Part shown: one piece after another, positions 6,384 to 7,741 of the stretch
Numbering within the stretch: position 1 is the stretch's first letter
How the letters are laid out: every line of letters starts with the position of its first letter
Assembly (NCBI GenBank): GCA_024640385.1
Contig: JAHEFC010000184.1
Span: forward strand, 1-7,741
Direction: 5' to 3'
Source: Sphingobacteriales bacterium
GTDB taxonomy: Bacteria > Bacteroidota > Bacteroidia > Chitinophagales > Chitinophagaceae
Length of the DNA: 7,741 nt
Position numbers and translations under genes: made by a program
The notes under the pieces: generated by a model
What the model saw: only the letters and a program-made list of their open reading frames with translations
The model's database searches: none
What the model was told of the DNA's origin: nothing

Positions 6384-6460
6384 ATTCCGGATTCCGGATT
6401 ATGGATTCCGGATTGAGGACAATGAATCCGGAATTCGCAATCCGGAATACGGAATTTATT
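6384..6460. repeat. Mirrored 7-base repeat array (ATTCCGG / CCGGAAT) with 31-base inverted arms
   Basis: Left arm 6384-6414 reads ATTCCGG units in a 7-base register (ATTCCGG, ATTCCGG, ATTATGG, ATTCCGG, then ATTGAGG). Right arm 6425-6455 is its inverted copy (units ATCCGGA, ATTCGCA, ATCCGGA, ATACGGA). The arms match at 27 of 31 positions and are separated by 10 bases. With G-U pairs allowed, only two mismatches remain, so RNA from this gap would form a long hairpin. The right arm ends on the base next to the stop codon of the exonuclease gene (TAA read at 6458-6456). No T tract follows directly on either side, so it is not a classical intrinsic terminator. Confidence 0.85.
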
Positions 6461-7741
6461 CCAGTTCAACTTTCCTCGATGGATTCGCTTCCGCATACTG
6501 TAACATGTAAGACCTGACAAATTCATTTCCCGAATAGGGTGTGATCAGTGCTTTGAGCTGTTCTTTATCCCGGATCACCTGTTTTGCCGGCAGAAACCCC
6601 ATGCCGTAAAACCTGCCGTCTTCCATCAGCAGCCAGGTTTTCTCACCTTCTTCCCTGCCCTTTTCCATGATGGCAAAACTGGGAAGTTCCTGTTGCAAAT
6701 GGGCAATGGCTTCTTCCACCCTTTGATTATATTCCTGTACAGATTCTTCTCCCCGGCAAACTCCTTTGCAATCTGTTTCACACGAGCTTCCTTTCTGTAA
6801 AAAACAACACACTGCACATAACCCATGATCTTTCACCAGTTTCCACAAAACCCTGTGCGCATCAACAAGTAAACCATACCTGCTCATTGGCCTGCCGTTC
6901 TTCCTCAGCCTCTCAATACAAAGTCTTTTTCTGCCCTGCTGATCTTCAAACATGAACAATCCGAAACCAAATTCAAGTACTTTTTGGCTGGTGTTGAATA
7001 CCGGCCAGTGCTTCCTGATCTCCAGGCTTTCCAATATTGATGCAGTGAATTCTGTTCCGGTTAATGTGAATGTGATCTTATACACATTCCGCATAAGGTC
7101 CTGCTTTTTGCGTGACGATGAATTATTGGAAAAATGACTCGTCACTCTTTGCCTCAGATCCTTGGCCTTGCCTACGTAAATGATCTTATGTTTATTGTCG
7201 TGGAAATAATAAACTCCTGCAGCATGAGGCAACTGCTCAACATCAGATACAGGGAGATGTAAGGGCAGATAAGATTCTTTGCTTCCTTTCCGGAGCATGG
7301 AATCCAGCACCCCGCTCTCATCATTTTCCAGGAGCAGGTTGAACAGCTTCACCGTGGCCTCAGCATCACCAGCAGCCCGGTGCCTGTCAGATATCCGTAT
7401 ATCAAGAGCACGGCAGATATTGCCAAGAGAATAGCTTGTATAACCGGGAAATATCTTTTTGCTCATCCGCACTGTGCACAGCTTGGGTGCATCCCACTGA
7501 AATCCGCATTGTTTCAGATTGTGTTTCAGAAATGAGTAATCGAAATTCACATTGTGCGCAATGAAAACCCGATTGGAAAGCAGGGAAAAAATATGGGGGG
7601 CTACCTGTTCAAATACCGGAGCCTCTTTCACCATTTCATTACTGATGCCTGTAAGAGAAGTAATGTACCGGGGAATGTTGACGCGTGGGTTGACAAGTGT
7701 CTGGTACTTTCCTTCGATCTCTTTCCCGTTATGAAGAATGA
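6456..7741 (-). CDS. DEDDh exonuclease-GIY-YIG nuclease fusion with cysteine cluster (5' end outside window)
   Basis: The frame is open to the window edge, with 427 residues visible; Met at 7634 is internal because codons before it (PRVNIPRYITSLTGISNE) already fit the exonuclease fold. Numbering from the first whole codon, residues 1-137 are a DnaQ-like 3'-5' exonuclease lacking only its first DxE motif, which must lie outside. AHNVNFDYSFL (61-71) is motif II, and HRAAGD (120-125) is motif III of the DEDDh type. Residues 166-250 are a GIY-YIG domain: GVY (175-177), IYVGKAKDLRQRV (187-199), catalytic-type Glu237 and Asn249. Then come Cys308, 320, 324 and 328, followed by GEESVQEYNQRV, as in UvrC/Cho proteins, where such cysteines hold an Fe-S cluster. 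The fusion (polymerase III epsilon-like plus UvrC N-half) is a recognised bacterial architecture and suggests DNA repair, but it lacks the UvrC C-terminal nuclease half. Tex lies downstream on the same strand across a 144-base repeat-bearing gap. Confidence 0.9.
   Translation of the reverse strand, partial: ILHNGKEIEGKYQTLVNPRVNIPRYITSLTGISNEMVKEAPVFEQVAPHIFSLLSNRVFIAHNVNFDYSFLKHNLKQCGFQWDAPKLCTVRMSKKIFPGYTSYSLGNICRALDIRISDRHRAAGDAEATVKLFNLLLENDESGVLDSMLRKGSKESYLPLHLPVSDVEQLPHAAGVYYFHDNKHKIIYVGKAKDLRQRVTSHFSNNSSSRKKQDLMRNVYKITFTLTGTEFTASILESLEIRKHWPVFNTSQKVLEFGFGLFMFEDQQGRKRLCIERLRKNGRPMSRYGLLVDAHRVLWKLVKDHGLCAVCCFLQKGSSCETDCKGVCRGEESVQEYNQRVEEAIAHLQQELPSFAIMEKGREEGEKTWLLMEDGRFYGMGFLPAKQVIRDKEQLKALITPYSGNEFVRSYMLQYAEANPSRKVELE

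Noticed and set aside
6384..6455. Inverted repeat considered as insertion-sequence ends or an attachment site
   Set aside because: The arms enclose only 10 bases, there is no transposase or integrase in the window, and the arms are themselves made of tandem heptamers.

Overview
The window reads as a chromosomal segment from a Bacteroidota bacterium, most likely of the Chitinophagaceae/Sphingobacteriia type. The reasons are: Bacteroidota-type promoter boxes (TAnnTTTG at -7, TTTG at -33) upstream of the tRNA gene and a -7 box upstream of clpS; no clear Shine-Dalgarno sequences; a tRNA gene without an encoded CCA end; and proteins whose wording (for example the ClpS core with VNTF) matches that phylum. 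The assignment is by recognition, not by search.

Layout: (1) positions 1-666, plus strand: the C-terminal part of a fused acyl-CoA:acetate/3-ketoacid CoA-transferase cut by the window edge. (2) 705-733: a strong hairpin with T/A tracts on both sides, serving as terminator both for the CoA-transferase and for the converging tRNA-Val(TAC) gene (737-811, minus), whose own promoter lies at 825-854. (3) 927-2999, minus: a large multi-pass membrane protein of the family misleadingly named 'site-specific recombinase' (SpecificRecomb/Gcr). (4) 3068-4048, plus: clpS followed by aat, two parts of the bacterial N-degron pathway. Aat attaches Leu/Phe to protein N-termini and ClpS delivers such N-degrons to a Clp AAA+ protease. 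(5) 4083-6311, minus: full-length tex, an RNA-binding transcription accessory protein. (6) 6456 to the window end, minus: a DEDDh exonuclease fused to a GIY-YIG (UvrC/Cho-like) nuclease with a cysteine cluster, cut at its N-terminus by the window edge. No gene-free stretch exceeds 300 bases.

The most unusual content is between the genes. Three successive gaps (clpS-aat, aat-tex, exonuclease-tex) hold degenerate tandem repeats with unit lengths of 7 or 8 bases. The unit sequence differs in each gap, and every array begins or ends within a base or so of a stop codon or overlaps it. One array is mirrored and could fold into a hairpin with 31-base arms. The clpS-aat array is also open in the reading frame shared by both genes, so a single TGA separates them. 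The repeats resemble in form the heptamer repeats known from cyanobacteria, and would repay a genome-wide look.

Most genes here are housekeeping; I see no mobile element, CRISPR array or defence island.
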